This document shows positions 9,138 through 17,787 of a stretch of DNA of 64,000 nt, in pieces. Position 1 is the stretch's first letter, and each line of letters begins with the position of its first letter. The stretch comes from Antrihabitans stalactiti (GTDB taxonomy: Bacteria; Actinomycetota; Actinomycetes; Mycobacteriales; Mycobacteriaceae), in NCBI RefSeq assembly GCF_012932915.1, contig NZ_VCQU01000012.1, positions 158,850-222,849 of the forward strand, given 5' to 3'. The translations under genes were made by a program, and so were the position numbers. The notes beneath the pieces are model-generated. The model was given only the letters and a program-made list of their open reading frames with translations. It had not been told where the DNA came from and searched no databases.

Positions 9138-10880
9138 ATGCAGTGGTCGAAGTTCGCGCCGGGCATCGCGCAGTTGCAGGGCTATCAGCGCAGCTGGTTA
9201 CGCGGCGACGTGATCGCAGGTATCACGGTCGCGGCGTACTTGGTGCCGCAAGTCATGGCATACGCAACGGTGGCAGGCCTGCCCCCGGTCGTTGGATTGT
9301 GGACCGTCATAGGACCTTTGGCGTTGTACGCGGTGCTCGGCTCGTCGCGGCAGCTGTCGGTCGGTCCGGAGTCGACGACGGCATTGATGACGGCGATCGC
9401 GTTGGCGCCGCTCGCGGCCGGCAACTCCGAACATTATGCGGCTCTGGCCGCGATCCTCGCGGTCATCGTCGGCGGACTGTGCCTGATCGGCAGACTCGCC
9501 CGGCTGGGCTTTCTTGCAGACCTGCTGTCGAAGCCAGTGTTGGTCGGGTACATGGCTGGCATCGCGTTGATGATGATCTCGAGCCAGTTGGGCAAGGTCA
9601 CCGGGATCTCGGTGCACGGCGAGTCGTTCTTCGATGAACTGCGCTCGTTCGCCACACACCTCGGCTCTGTTCATTGGCCGACGGTGGCGCTGGCACTCCC
9701 GGTACTCGTGTCGCTCCTGCTGTTCGCTCGCTTCGCGCCGCGAGTGCCCGGACCGCTCATCGGCATGTTGGTCGCCACCGCAGTCGTCGCAATATTCAGC
9801 TTGCAGGACAGCGGTATTCGCGTCGTTGGAGCGATTCCTGCCGGTCTTCCGGTTCCAGGTCTGGCCGGTGTCTCGATCGATGATCTGACGCAGTTGGCAC
9901 TGCCTGCCTTCGGGATCGCGATCGTCGCGTTCTGCGACAACGTCCTGACCGCACGGTCCTTCGCCGCCCGAGCGGGCCAGGATATCGATGCCAACATCGA
10001 ACTTGCCGCACTCGGGTCAGCCAACGTGGCAGCGGGTCTGATGCACGGATTCCCGGTCAGCAGCAGCGGCAGCCGGACCGCGATCGGCGATGCCCTGGGC
10101 AGCCGCACCCAGCTGTATTCGTTGGTCGCGCTGGTGACCGTGTTGGTCGCGATTCTCACTGCGCGTGGCGTTTTGGCGGTGTTTCCGCTAGCGGCGCTCG
10201 GTGCGTTGGTCATCTACGCGGCAATCCGCCTCATCGAAATCGGTGAATTGCGGCGCATTGCCAAGTTCCGGAAATCGGAGTTGGCGCTCGCGCTGCTCAC
10301 GACGGTAGCGGTCCTTGCGCTTGGCGTGTTGTACGGCGTTCTCGTCGCAATTACGTTGTCGATCCTGGACCTGCTACGCCGCGTCGCCCGCCCGCACGAC
10401 GCCATTCTCGGCTTCGTCCCCGGGGTGGCAGGGATGCACGATCTCGACGATTACGCCGACGCCACTCCGGTTCCCGGATTGTTGGTGTACCGGTACGACG
10501 CTCCGTTGTGTTTCGCGAATGCGGAGAACTTTCGCGAGCGTGCCGTGGCTTCGCTGGACCCGTCGACGCGGTGGTTCGTCCTCAACGCCGAAGCCAACGT
10601 CGAGGTCGACCTGACCGCCGTCGACGCGCTCACTCAGCTGCACAAGGATCTCACCAGCAACAACATCGTGTTCGGGATGGCAAGGGTCAAACAGGACTTG
10701 CGCGATTCGCTGGCCGCAGCCGGATTCGTCGACATCGTCGGCGAAGACCGGATCTTCATGACGCTGCCCAAAGCTGTCGAGGCATATCGCGATTGGCGAG
10801 AGCTACATTCTCGCCTGCCTGGCCATGACGAAGCTGTAGAGGCCGTAGGTGATGATCCCGATGCCGGCGATCACAAGTAG
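9138..10880 (+). CDS. SulP family inorganic anion transporter with STAS domain
   Basis: This 580-residue membrane protein belongs to the SulP/SLC26 family (sulfate, bicarbonate or other anions). The signature region AGITVAAYLVPQVMAYATVAGLPPVVGL (about 27-55) and the following SSRQLSVGPESTTALM are diagnostic. About 10-12 hydrophobic segments run to residue ~420, then a cytoplasmic STAS domain (about 440-560, TRWFVLNAEANVEVDLTAVDALTQL). The ion cannot be deduced. Its last 26 codons overlap the end of the convergent DUF1206 gene by 78 bases. Confidence 0.9.
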   Translation: MQWSKFAPGIAQLQGYQRSWLRGDVIAGITVAAYLVPQVMAYATVAGLPPVVGLWTVIGPLALYAVLGSSRQLSVGPESTTALMTAIALAPLAAGNSEHYAALAAILAVIVGGLCLIGRLARLGFLADLLSKPVLVGYMAGIALMMISSQLGKVTGISVHGESFFDELRSFATHLGSVHWPTVALALPVLVSLLLFARFAPRVPGPLIGMLVATAVVAIFSLQDSGIRVVGAIPAGLPVPGLAGVSIDDLTQLALPAFGIAIVAFCDNVLTARSFAARAGQDIDANIELAALGSANVAAGLMHGFPVSSSGSRTAIGDALGSRTQLYSLVALVTVLVAILTARGVLAVFPLAALGALVIYAAIRLIEIGELRRIAKFRKSELALALLTTVAVLALGVLYGVLVAITLSILDLLRRVARPHDAILGFVPGVAGMHDLDDYADATPVPGLLVYRYDAPLCFANAENFRERAVASLDPSTRWFVLNAEANVEVDLTAVDALTQLHKDLTSNNIVFGMARVKQDLRDSLAAAGFVDIVGEDRIFMTLPKAVEAYRDWRELHSRLPGHDEAVEAVGDDPDAGDHK

Positions 10881-11582
10881 CGCCATCCCGTAGGTCTGCG
10901 CTCCCAGCGTTTTGAGTGCGCCATCGAGTCCGGTCGCCTTCTCGGGTTCGGAATTGACGGTCGCGATCACGACCACCACCCCGACACCCACGATGACCGA
11001 GCCCTTTGCGATGTATCCGACTATCCCCATCCGTCGTACGAGGTCACTCGAGGCGCCGTGGAGGTCCTTCAGGAAGTTCTTACTGACCCCCTTGTAGACG
11101 TGATAGCCGCCGACGCCAACGATGACCAGCGCTGCTGCGATGAGCAATGCTTTGCCGGAAGTAGACGTCATCAGCCGTGCGCTGACCCCCGAGTTCTGCT
11201 CGCCGCTGGACTTGCCGCCACCACGGGCGAACCCGAACGCAGAGAACGCAAAGGCGCCATAGACCACGGCCAGCGCAAACGACTTGACCCGGTCCATCAC
11301 CGATACGTCCTTGGAGTCCGGGTCGCTCGAGCGGCCGAGTGCCGTTTCCACGAGCCGCCACAGCGCCATCGCCGAAAAGGCGACCACAGCTACCCAGAGC
11401 GCCGCTTTGCCTCCCGGTTTCGCCGCCAATTCAGCGAGGGCCCCTGATTGGTCGGCGGTGCCGCCGGCACCGCCGACCGCAAGCCGGATCGCGATGTAGC
11501 CGATGAGCAGGTGAACAAGCCCGCTCATCACATAACCGGCCCGCGCGAACCGCTCGAAGACTCTGTTCTGTGCGTCAGCCAT
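10803..11582 (-). CDS. DUF1206 membrane protein
   Basis: This 259-residue protein has six predicted membrane segments arranged as three similar pairs (YVMSGLVHLLIGYIAIRLAV; ALAVVYGAFAFSAFGFA; GYIAKGSVIVGVGVVVVIATV and others). The repeated R-x-G-Y-x-x-x-G signature marks DUF1206. Function is unknown. The start lies 3 bases after the stop of the small protein at 11586, so the two form an operon. The 3' end overlaps the sulP gene by 78 bases tail to tail. Confidence 0.85.
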   Translation of the reverse strand: MADAQNRVFERFARAGYVMSGLVHLLIGYIAIRLAVGGAGGTADQSGALAELAAKPGGKAALWVAVVAFSAMALWRLVETALGRSSDPDSKDVSVMDRVKSFALAVVYGAFAFSAFGFARGGGKSSGEQNSGVSARLMTSTSGKALLIAAALVIVGVGGYHVYKGVSKNFLKDLHGASSDLVRRMGIVGYIAKGSVIVGVGVVVVIATVNSEPEKATGLDGALKTLGAQTYGMALLVIAGIGIITYGLYSFVMARQARM

Positions 11583-11585
11583 CGG

Positions 11586-11867
11586 TTAGGGGCTGGGCTG
11601 CGGCAGCTCGGGCATGTTGCAGTCGGTGACCTTCGGGTTGACGCCGAAGTAGTTCAACGGCCCTGCAATTACCGTGACGGCGACTGTGCCCGTACTGGAA
11701 CAGTTCGCCTCTGGGTCGGTGAAGTACCCGCGTTGCCCACAAGCGATCGCGCCGATCACCAACCACAACAACACCAAAGCAGGTAGCCACCTCCGCACGC
11801 CCATCCCGCCGCCCCGCGTCTGGCGAACCCCGCCGAAACTTCTCTCACGCCTGGTTCCTAATCGCAT
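11586..11867 (-). CDS. small single-pass or secreted protein of unknown function
   Basis: This 93-residue protein has a basic N-terminus, one hydrophobic stretch (WLPALVLLWLVIGAIACG, about 28-44) and a short exported-looking tail with two further cysteines and prolines. The cysteine ending the hydrophobic stretch is a weak lipobox candidate. ATG 11867 is preceded by AAGGAGAAGG, a strong ribosome site. It is the first gene of a pair with the DUF1206 protein. Confidence 0.6.
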   Translation of the reverse strand: MRLGTRRERSFGGVRQTRGGGMGVRRWLPALVLLWLVIGAIACGQRGYFTDPEANCSSTGTVAVTVIAGPLNYFGVNPKVTDCNMPELPQPSP

Positions 11868-11929
11868 TGCCTTCTCCTTGTTCGATATCCGTGAATCGTG
11901 AATGCCCCCAGGAGGGACTATCCAAACGC

Positions 11930-12586
11930 TCAGTGGGCTCGAATCGGCACCAATCGGCGATAACGTTCGGAAACGGCGTTCGTCAGCGTCGTCGACAGCA
12001 CTGCGGCGCCGGTGACGGCCATGAAAGCCGGCAACGGGTACAACACAAGTCGCTCGCTGATCCCGATCTGGACAGCGGAGCCCATCAGGAGGACGCCGCC
12101 GACAAGTCCGGTCAGGGCGCACGTCGCCGACCACACGGCGACGAGGCGACGTTGGTTCCACAACCAGATCGCGAGCAGGATCAGCACGATATGCCGGGAG
12201 ATGAATCCCGGCAGCACTGCGAGCAGGTGGACGACGATCCCATTGTTGCTGGGAACGAATCCAGTTGCAGCGGTGCTCATTCCGATGAGGATGGCAAGTG
12301 AGACGATCCACCATTGCCGGTATCCGTGGGGAACGTAGCCGCGGAACAGCACGGCGCCGATGATGGTCAGCAGTCCGAGCGCGACGAAAGTCGAGTTCAT
12401 CAGCAGGTGCAGCGGTGAGCACATGTTCGGCGTGCATGCGGTGACGCCGAGATCACTGATGGTGTCGTGTCGAAAGCTGTATGGAACCTTCCACGCATAT
12501 GCCGTCGCAATTTCGGCGAGGATGTAGGCGAAAACAAGGGTCCAGGCAACACCCGCAGCACTGTGCCGCACGTTGTGGTTCATCAT
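11930..12586 (-). CDS. DUF998-type multi-pass membrane protein
   Basis: This 218-residue protein has about six membrane helices. The motif HDTISDLGVTACT, between helices 1 and 2 and followed by LHLLMNSTFVALGLL, is characteristic of DUF998 proteins. Function is unknown. The start is uncertain: ATG 12586 or 12583 gives the natural family N-terminus, but the ribosome site is weak and an upstream extension of 36 codons is open. Confidence 0.7.
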   Translation of the reverse strand: MMNHNVRHSAAGVAWTLVFAYILAEIATAYAWKVPYSFRHDTISDLGVTACTPNMCSPLHLLMNSTFVALGLLTIIGAVLFRGYVPHGYRQWWIVSLAILIGMSTAATGFVPSNNGIVVHLLAVLPGFISRHIVLILLAIWLWNQRRLVAVWSATCALTGLVGGVLLMGSAVQIGISERLVLYPLPAFMAVTGAAVLSTTLTNAVSERYRRLVPIRAH

Positions 12587-12712
12587 TTTTGCCGCGCTCA
12601 CCGCTCGGCCAATGGGTTCGTTGACGCGCAGTGCCGAGGACGTGACTTGCTGCGACTGAACCTCCAGTGAACGCGCCCGCGGCCAGTCTGTCAACGACGG
12701 CCGAGTCTGCCG

Positions 12713-14404
12713 TCAGTCGAAAACGTCCTCCGGCAACCAATCGGCATTGAACAGCGCAGCTATGTCGCGCAGCGCAGTCACGTCGCCCGCCACGCTCGCC
12801 GACGTGACGAGGAGTCGATCGACCATCGTCTTCGCAGCGGCTTCCTCCACGGTCCCGACTGCGTACAGCAGGCTCCATGGACACGTTTGGTAATCGCGGT
12901 GAGCGCGCCCGATCGTCTGGCGAGCATGAATGCCGGAATAGCGCGGTTGATGGAAGTAGCCGATCCGTTTCGCCGTCGACGCTCGCGTTCCATCGGCCAT
13001 CAGTTCGCCGGCTTGCAAGTTGATGGCAGAAGCCGTGTTGAATACGACGACGCGGTTCTCGCCGCGTTGGAACAGCAAACGCTCGCGTTCGAGGTCGCCT
13101 GTCCCGAAGATGCGCGAGACGCCGATGCCCTGTTGCTCGAGCAAGGTCGCGACCGGATCGGCGGCGGTGGTCACCAGCTCGACGGCGACGAGTACTTGGT
13201 AGCCGCGTTCGACTGTCGCACTCACCAATTCGGCAGTCTGCGCCGCTCGGAGATAGCTTGCTTTCTGCCTGAACCGAAGTAATGCGGCGCGCCCGCGGGC
13301 CTTGTTGTCGCCGGTCCGTGCCAACCGCATTTCGCGTTGAAAGTCGCCCCACTCCTTGTTGTAGGCGGCCCACTGCTCGAGTGTGAACTCGACCGGCAGC
13401 CCCTCGACGGGAGCGGGCCCCCACGGCGCATCCCGATGCAGCATGACGGGCGGGTCGCATTCGGTGAGCCAGTCCTTGACCTGCGTCACCGACGCGCTCT
13501 GCAGCCGAGGCGATTGCTTCGCCTCAGCTGTCCAGGTCCACGTCCCCTTGTCCCAGCCTGGTTCCAGCGGGAAGTCGAGGGTGACGAGTTTGCGGCCGAG
13601 GTCGGCCCATTCGGTAGGTGGCTCATCGAAGACCTGCGCGAGAAGCGAAGAGAGATAGGTGTATTCGCCGGGATGATGGCCGGGCGTCGCGGTCAGGGTG
13701 ATGACGAACGGCGCCTTTGCCGGCACCGTCGTCAACTTGTTCACGCGGCGCATGTACGTAGTGCGCTGCGCGGAAAGATGCCGAAAGAGCTGCGCCTCGT
13801 CGTTGATGACGACGTCGAAATGGTATTTCGGCCGACCGTTCGGGCCGAGGAGCTTTTTCAATTGGTCGGGCGGCAAGATCAGCCACCGGTAGCCGCCGTC
13901 GCCACCGAATGCGGCGATCGACTCGCGCCACGCGGGAATCGTGATCGACGACGGGCGATCGACGGTGATCAGGACGTTCTGCCCGCCACGTTGTTTGAGC
14001 ACCGCCTTCGCGGCGAGAACCGCCGATCCCGTCTTGCCGCAGCCGGGATCGTCGGCCAACCAGAAACCTCGACGTCCCGAAAGCGCGGCTGTTGCAATGG
14101 CTTCCGCCGCTTCAAGTTGCTCGACGCGAGGTTGCTTCGGGAACGCCGTCGCTCCAGGAGAGGCTTCGGCGTTGAGCTCGTCCTCGATCCAGCGCGCATA
14201 CGAATACGGCTTCGATCGGTAGCCCGCCAAGTCGGGTGGAAGCATTGCCCCGACGAAGACGTAGGCCTTCAGGTCCGCAGCGTACTTCGCGCCGGGAGTC
14301 GGCGCCTTGTACGGCACCTCTAGCACCCAGACCCGTTCTCCCGACGCGAGTTCGGGCATTTTCCAGGGCGCCGTCGCGCGGGTACGTCGTCGGGCTCTCT
14401 TCAC
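12713..14404 (-). CDS. SF2 helicase-like ATPase (SNF2/DEAD-related), orphan
   Basis: This 563-residue protein has the superfamily 2 helicase motifs in order: motif I PGCGKTGS (about 120-127), motif II NDEAQ (201-205) in place of DEAH/DEGH, motif III LTATPG (237-242), and motif VI QTIGRAHR (about 500-507). The motif VI spacing and the absence of extra domains resemble phage and SNF2-type helicases. There are no restriction, methylase or phage structural genes beside it. The gene is flanked by unrelated metabolic genes. Role unknown; a leftover defence or phage-derived gene is possible. Confidence 0.75.
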   Translation of the reverse strand: MKRARRRTRATAPWKMPELASGERVWVLEVPYKAPTPGAKYAADLKAYVFVGAMLPPDLAGYRSKPYSYARWIEDELNAEASPGATAFPKQPRVEQLEAAEAIATAALSGRRGFWLADDPGCGKTGSAVLAAKAVLKQRGGQNVLITVDRPSSITIPAWRESIAAFGGDGGYRWLILPPDQLKKLLGPNGRPKYHFDVVINDEAQLFRHLSAQRTTYMRRVNKLTTVPAKAPFVITLTATPGHHPGEYTYLSSLLAQVFDEPPTEWADLGRKLVTLDFPLEPGWDKGTWTWTAEAKQSPRLQSASVTQVKDWLTECDPPVMLHRDAPWGPAPVEGLPVEFTLEQWAAYNKEWGDFQREMRLARTGDNKARGRAALLRFRQKASYLRAAQTAELVSATVERGYQVLVAVELVTTAADPVATLLEQQGIGVSRIFGTGDLERERLLFQRGENRVVVFNTASAINLQAGELMADGTRASTAKRIGYFHQPRYSGIHARQTIGRAHRDYQTCPWSLLYAVGTVEEAAAKTMVDRLLVTSASVAGDVTALRDIAALFNADWLPEDVFD

Positions 14405-14455
14405 CGGATCAGAGTAGGAGCTTGCACCGACAATTCTGGAGCGGCGCGCTGGCCG

Positions 14456-15424
14456 TCAGGTGGTCACGACGAGTTTCCCCGTCGCCGCGCCGGATTCCAT
14501 GTACGTATGAGCTTCTGGGACTTGATCCAGGGTAAAGACGCGGTGGACGGGCACCGTTGCCTCGCCTGCAGCGACGGCGTCGAGAAAGTCTTGCAGCACG
14601 TCAGCCGAGAGGTCGCTGGCGTCGCCGCCGTAGGCCGCGAGCCGGACGCCGCGAGGCAGGTAGTCGATAGGGTAGAAGTGCTCGACCGTCCACTCGTTGG
14701 ACAGCATGCCGGTGAAACAGACGACGCCGTGAACTCTGGTGGCGCGCAATGTATCCGGCAGAGTCGGTGTACCAATCAGTTCGAGTGCTGCGTGGACGCC
14801 ACCGTCGACGATCGCCCGAACTTGGTCGGCAACTTCGCCGTTGTCGATGATGACGTGGTCGACGCCTGCTCGCGTCAGGGCAGCGGCTTTGGCGGGATTG
14901 CGAGTCGTGGACAGCACGGTCATACCGCGTCGTTTGGCGAGGATTGCGGTCGCCATGCCGACCGAGGACGTCCCGCCGCGAATCAGGATCGCTTGCCCCG
15001 GTTGGGCATCGAGACCGATTGTCAGCGACCCGTTCGCGGTCTGCAGCATTTCTGGGACGCCGCCGAGGGTGGCCCAGTCCAGGCTGCTTTCGAACGGGAT
15101 CACTTGTCCGACAGGGACGCAGGTGTATTCCGCGTAGCCGCCGTCGTAGGTCCGGCCCATTCCGCCCATCATCGCGGCGACCTGCTGACCTTCCGCGAAC
15201 TCGCCACCCGGACATGCGGCTACGACGCCGACGGCTTCGATACCCAGGACTCGCGGGAAGGTCACGCCGTCGGCGAGGCCGAGCCGGGTATGGAGCTCGG
15301 ATCGGTTGAGCCCGAATGCTTTCACACGAATGAGCACTTGTCCCGGGTGGGGCGTGGGGACGGGGAGGTCACGCAGCTGCAGCGCCTCGGGTGGTCCGGG
15401 GGCGTCGAGTACTACAGCGCGCAT
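14456..15424 (-). CDS. NADPH:quinone reductase-like MDR oxidoreductase
   Basis: This 322-residue zinc-free member of the medium-chain reductase family has an N-terminal GroES-like domain (VLIRVKAFGLNRSELHTRLG) and a Rossmann domain with GGTSSVGMATAILA near residue 150. It likely reduces quinones or enones with NADPH. ATG 15424 (MRAVVLDAPG) is the conserved family start; a TTG 12 bases upstream is rejected. Confidence 0.85.
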   Translation of the reverse strand: MRAVVLDAPGPPEALQLRDLPVPTPHPGQVLIRVKAFGLNRSELHTRLGLADGVTFPRVLGIEAVGVVAACPGGEFAEGQQVAAMMGGMGRTYDGGYAEYTCVPVGQVIPFESSLDWATLGGVPEMLQTANGSLTIGLDAQPGQAILIRGGTSSVGMATAILAKRRGMTVLSTTRNPAKAAALTRAGVDHVIIDNGEVADQVRAIVDGGVHAALELIGTPTLPDTLRATRVHGVVCFTGMLSNEWTVEHFYPIDYLPRGVRLAAYGGDASDLSADVLQDFLDAVAAGEATVPVHRVFTLDQVPEAHTYMESGAATGKLVVTT

Positions 15425-15484
15425 CGTGATCGCCAACCTCTCGGTGCCCCCGCCTACGCTCGCCGGACCGGTCTACCTCGAGAG

Positions 15485-16111
15485 TCAATATACATTTCGC
15501 GGTCGCGAGAAACTCCCATCGTCGGCCCGGGCGACGACGACGCCGGCGTTCCACCCAGGTGCGCGGCCCCCGGTCGGCGGCTGTACCGCGTTCGCATCCA
15601 GGCCACCTCGCTCCAATGCCCAGGCAATCACCGAGTTGGAGTTCCACATCTCGCCGGTCCGCAATTCGTCTCGGCCCCAGACCGGCGTCGGCAGCGCGCG
15701 CAGTTCGGCGAGTAGGCGGCGGCAGTCGGCAGCATCGGACGTCAGTCGTATGGGGCTCGAGACCGCTTCGGCGATATCCGCAATGGTGCCGTTCGGCCAA
15801 CAATGGACCTCGTACCGAAACAGTCGCCAGCGCCCAGCCCATCGTGTACCGACTGCACCCTCGGCGAACACGCCGCGATCGCAGTCGGCCACATTCCACA
15901 CCGGAGTCATCTCGACGACGAACGAACGCGGCGGCACATGAACCACCAGGGCCGAGTGATAGAGCTTGGACGCGCTACGCCGTTCGAGCATGGCGCTCAC
16001 GGCCTCGTAGATCCGCCCATTCCAGCGGACGGAATGACCACCGGCGCCCAGCGGTAGCCAGTACAGGTCGACGCCCGCGGACGTCGGACCAGTCGATGCC
16101 TCGACCACCAC
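15485..16111 (-). CDS. uncharacterised protein divergent from the nicotinoprotein dehydrogenase
   Basis: The start is GTG 16111, fixed by AGGAGG four bases upstream; the product is 208 residues. I do not recognise a named family. YHSALVVHVPP, a FVVEMTPVW strand, and near the C-terminus WNSNSVIAWALERGGL resemble the histidine and helix segments of papain-like or LRAT/NlpC-type folds, but the nucleophile cysteine of that helix would here be asparagine. It is divergent from mno across a 329-base region rich in inverted repeats, which suggests a linked role. Confidence 0.6.
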   Translation of the reverse strand: MVVEASTGPTSAGVDLYWLPLGAGGHSVRWNGRIYEAVSAMLERRSASKLYHSALVVHVPPRSFVVEMTPVWNVADCDRGVFAEGAVGTRWAGRWRLFRYEVHCWPNGTIADIAEAVSSPIRLTSDAADCRRLLAELRALPTPVWGRDELRTGEMWNSNSVIAWALERGGLDANAVQPPTGGRAPGWNAGVVVARADDGSFSRPRNVY

Positions 16112-16289
16112 TGTTCCTCCTGAAGATCCTTCCGACTGCAGCTGACTCAAACACACTCTCTGTGTGGCGGAACAGCGCCGCACGTCCCTGCGACCGGTGA
16201 CCTAGGTCAGCACTGCATGGATGGCCCACCGCCGCAATCTGAGTGAGGCGATGGGCCATTGACGCAGTTCGAGCGGCGGGGGAGGGCCC

Positions 16290-16313
16290 GTCGCAACGGT
16301 CAGTCGTTGCGAC
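16290..16313. promoter_or_regulatory. perfect 8-bp inverted repeat upstream of mno
   Basis: The arms GTCGCAAC and GTTGCGAC are separated by 8 bases, a spacing typical of a dimeric DNA-binding protein site rather than a terminator. It is 128 bases before the mno start codon. Confidence 0.5.
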
Positions 16314-16323
16314 CTAGCCATTC

Positions 16324-16335
16324 GGACGGTTTTTG
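16324..16335 (+). promoter_or_regulatory. GGACGGTTTTTG motif, copy 1 (mno)
   Basis: This is an exact 12-base match to the motif at 24542-24553 (minus strand) in the mftM/mftA divergent region. It lies 105 bases upstream of the mno ATG, and the other copy is 98 bases upstream of mftM in the same relative orientation. It is a candidate activator site. Confidence 0.45.
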
Positions 16336-16440
16336 CTGACGCCCAGAGGGTTTGACGCCGATGACGTTGTGGTGGCCGCCACACTCCTGCGACGGTGAGT
16401 TGGTCATCGAGACGACACAAGCCACTCTAGGAGCGCACCA

Positions 16441-17712
16441 ATGGCCATTGAGCTGAACCAGATCTGGGACTTCCCGATCAAGGAATTTCATCCATTTCCG
16501 CGGGCACTTATCGGCGTCGGCGCGCACGACATCATCGGCGTCGAAGCGAAGAACCTCGGCTTCAAGCGCTCGCTACTGGTGACGACCGGCCTACGTGGTT
16601 CCGGCATCATCGAGGAACTGACCGGAAAGATCGAGCACCAGGGCGTCGAGGTCGTCCTCTACGACAAGGTCGAGTCCAACCCCAAGGACTACAACGTCAT
16701 GGAGGCCGCCGCGCTGTATCAGAAGGAGAAATGCGACAGCATCATCTCCATCGGTGGCGGCTCGAGCCACGACGCGGCAAAGGGCGCCCGGGTGGTCATC
16801 GCACACGACGGCCGCAATATCAACGAGTTCGAGGGCTTCGCAAAGTCCACCAACAAGCAGAATCCACCGCACATCGCCGTATCCACCACTGCTGGAACGG
16901 GTTCCGAGACGTCCTGGGCCTATGTCATCACCGACACGTCCGACATGGACCACCCGCACAAGTGGGTTGCCTTCGACGAGGCCTCGATCGTCACCCTCGC
17001 AATCGATGACCCGCTGATGTATTACTCGTGCCCGCAGCACTTCACGGCTTTCTGCGGCTTCGACGTGCTGGCGCACGGCAGCGAACCGTACGTGTCCCGG
17101 CTCGACTTCGCGCCGTCACTGGGCAACGCGCTCTACTCGATCGAGCTCGTCGCAAAGAACCTGCGCGAGGCGACCTTCGAGCCGCACAACCTGAAGGCGC
17201 GCGAAGGGATGATGAACGCGCAGTACATTTCGGCTCAGGCGTTCAACTCCGGTGGCCTCGGCATCGTGCACTCGATTTCGCACGCCGTCAGTGCGTTTTT
17301 CGACAGCCACCACGGGTTGAACAACGCAATCGCGCTGCCTCGCGTGTGGGAATACAACCTGCCGTCGCGCTACGAGCACTACGCGAAAATCGCGTCTGCA
17401 ATGGGTGTGGACACCCGCAACATGACCACGGTGCAGGCCGCCGACGCTGCGGTGGAGGCTGCGATCCGATTGGCCAAGGACGTCGGCATTCCTGACAACT
17501 TCGGTCAGGTCCGCACCGACACCTACGACAAGAACCAGATGAACACCAAGAAGTACGCAGGTAGGGGCCAGGTGATCAAGGGCGACGACAAGACCGTCCT
17601 CGCGATCTCCGAGCACATTCAGGGCGACTGGTGCACACCGGGCAATCCCCGTGAGGTGACCGTCGATTCGATGATCCCCGTCGTCGACCACGCCATCAAC
17701 AAGTCGTACTGA
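16441..17712 (+). CDS. mno: NDMA-dependent nicotinoprotein methanol/alcohol dehydrogenase
   Basis: This 423-residue member of the iron-containing (type III) alcohol dehydrogenase family is very close to the Mno/Mdo nicotinoproteins of Rhodococcus, Amycolatopsis and mycobacteria. Those enzymes hold NAD(P) tightly and pass electrons to NDMA in vitro and to mycofactocin in vivo. Visible are the nucleotide loop GGGSSHDAAKG near residue 102, TTAGTGSE, and metal ligands D208, H212, H281 and one of the HH pair at 290-291. It oxidises methanol or other short alcohols. AGGAGC precedes the ATG. A strong terminator follows at 17731. The mycofactocin genes 7 kb away supply the redox partner. Confidence 0.9.
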   Translation: MAIELNQIWDFPIKEFHPFPRALIGVGAHDIIGVEAKNLGFKRSLLVTTGLRGSGIIEELTGKIEHQGVEVVLYDKVESNPKDYNVMEAAALYQKEKCDSIISIGGGSSHDAAKGARVVIAHDGRNINEFEGFAKSTNKQNPPHIAVSTTAGTGSETSWAYVITDTSDMDHPHKWVAFDEASIVTLAIDDPLMYYSCPQHFTAFCGFDVLAHGSEPYVSRLDFAPSLGNALYSIELVAKNLREATFEPHNLKAREGMMNAQYISAQAFNSGGLGIVHSISHAVSAFFDSHHGLNNAIALPRVWEYNLPSRYEHYAKIASAMGVDTRNMTTVQAADAAVEAAIRLAKDVGIPDNFGQVRTDTYDKNQMNTKKYAGRGQVIKGDDKTVLAISEHIQGDWCTPGNPREVTVDSMIPVVDHAINKSY

Positions 17713-17730
17713 CCCACCCCCCAGTCGCAG

Positions 17731-17763
17731 GAACGGACCGTTCACGGCCTGAACGGTCCGTTC
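17731..17763. terminator. terminator hairpin after mno
   Basis: The arms GAACGGACCGTTCA and TGAACGGTCCGTTC are a perfect 14-base inverted repeat with a CGGCC loop. It starts 19 bases after the mno stop and 25 bases before the MoxR start. It should cap most mno transcripts and set a lower level for the downstream moxR-vwa genes. Confidence 0.8.
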
Positions 17764-17787
17764 ATGCGTTCCAGAATCGAGGACCCG

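Larger units (their letters stand above)
16112..16440. promoter_or_regulatory. divergent control region between the uncharacterised gene and mno
   Basis: These 329 non-coding bases hold at least three elements. One is an inverted repeat ATGGCCCAcC/GaTGGGCCAT (16221-16230 and 16250-16259). A second is a perfect repeat GTCGCAAC-N8-GTTGCGAC (16290-16313). The third is GGACGGTTTTTG (16324-16335), which recurs upstream of mftM. The mno ribosome site AGGAGC lies just before 16441. The region is likely the target of the nearby response regulator, but no footprint can be deduced. Confidence 0.6.
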
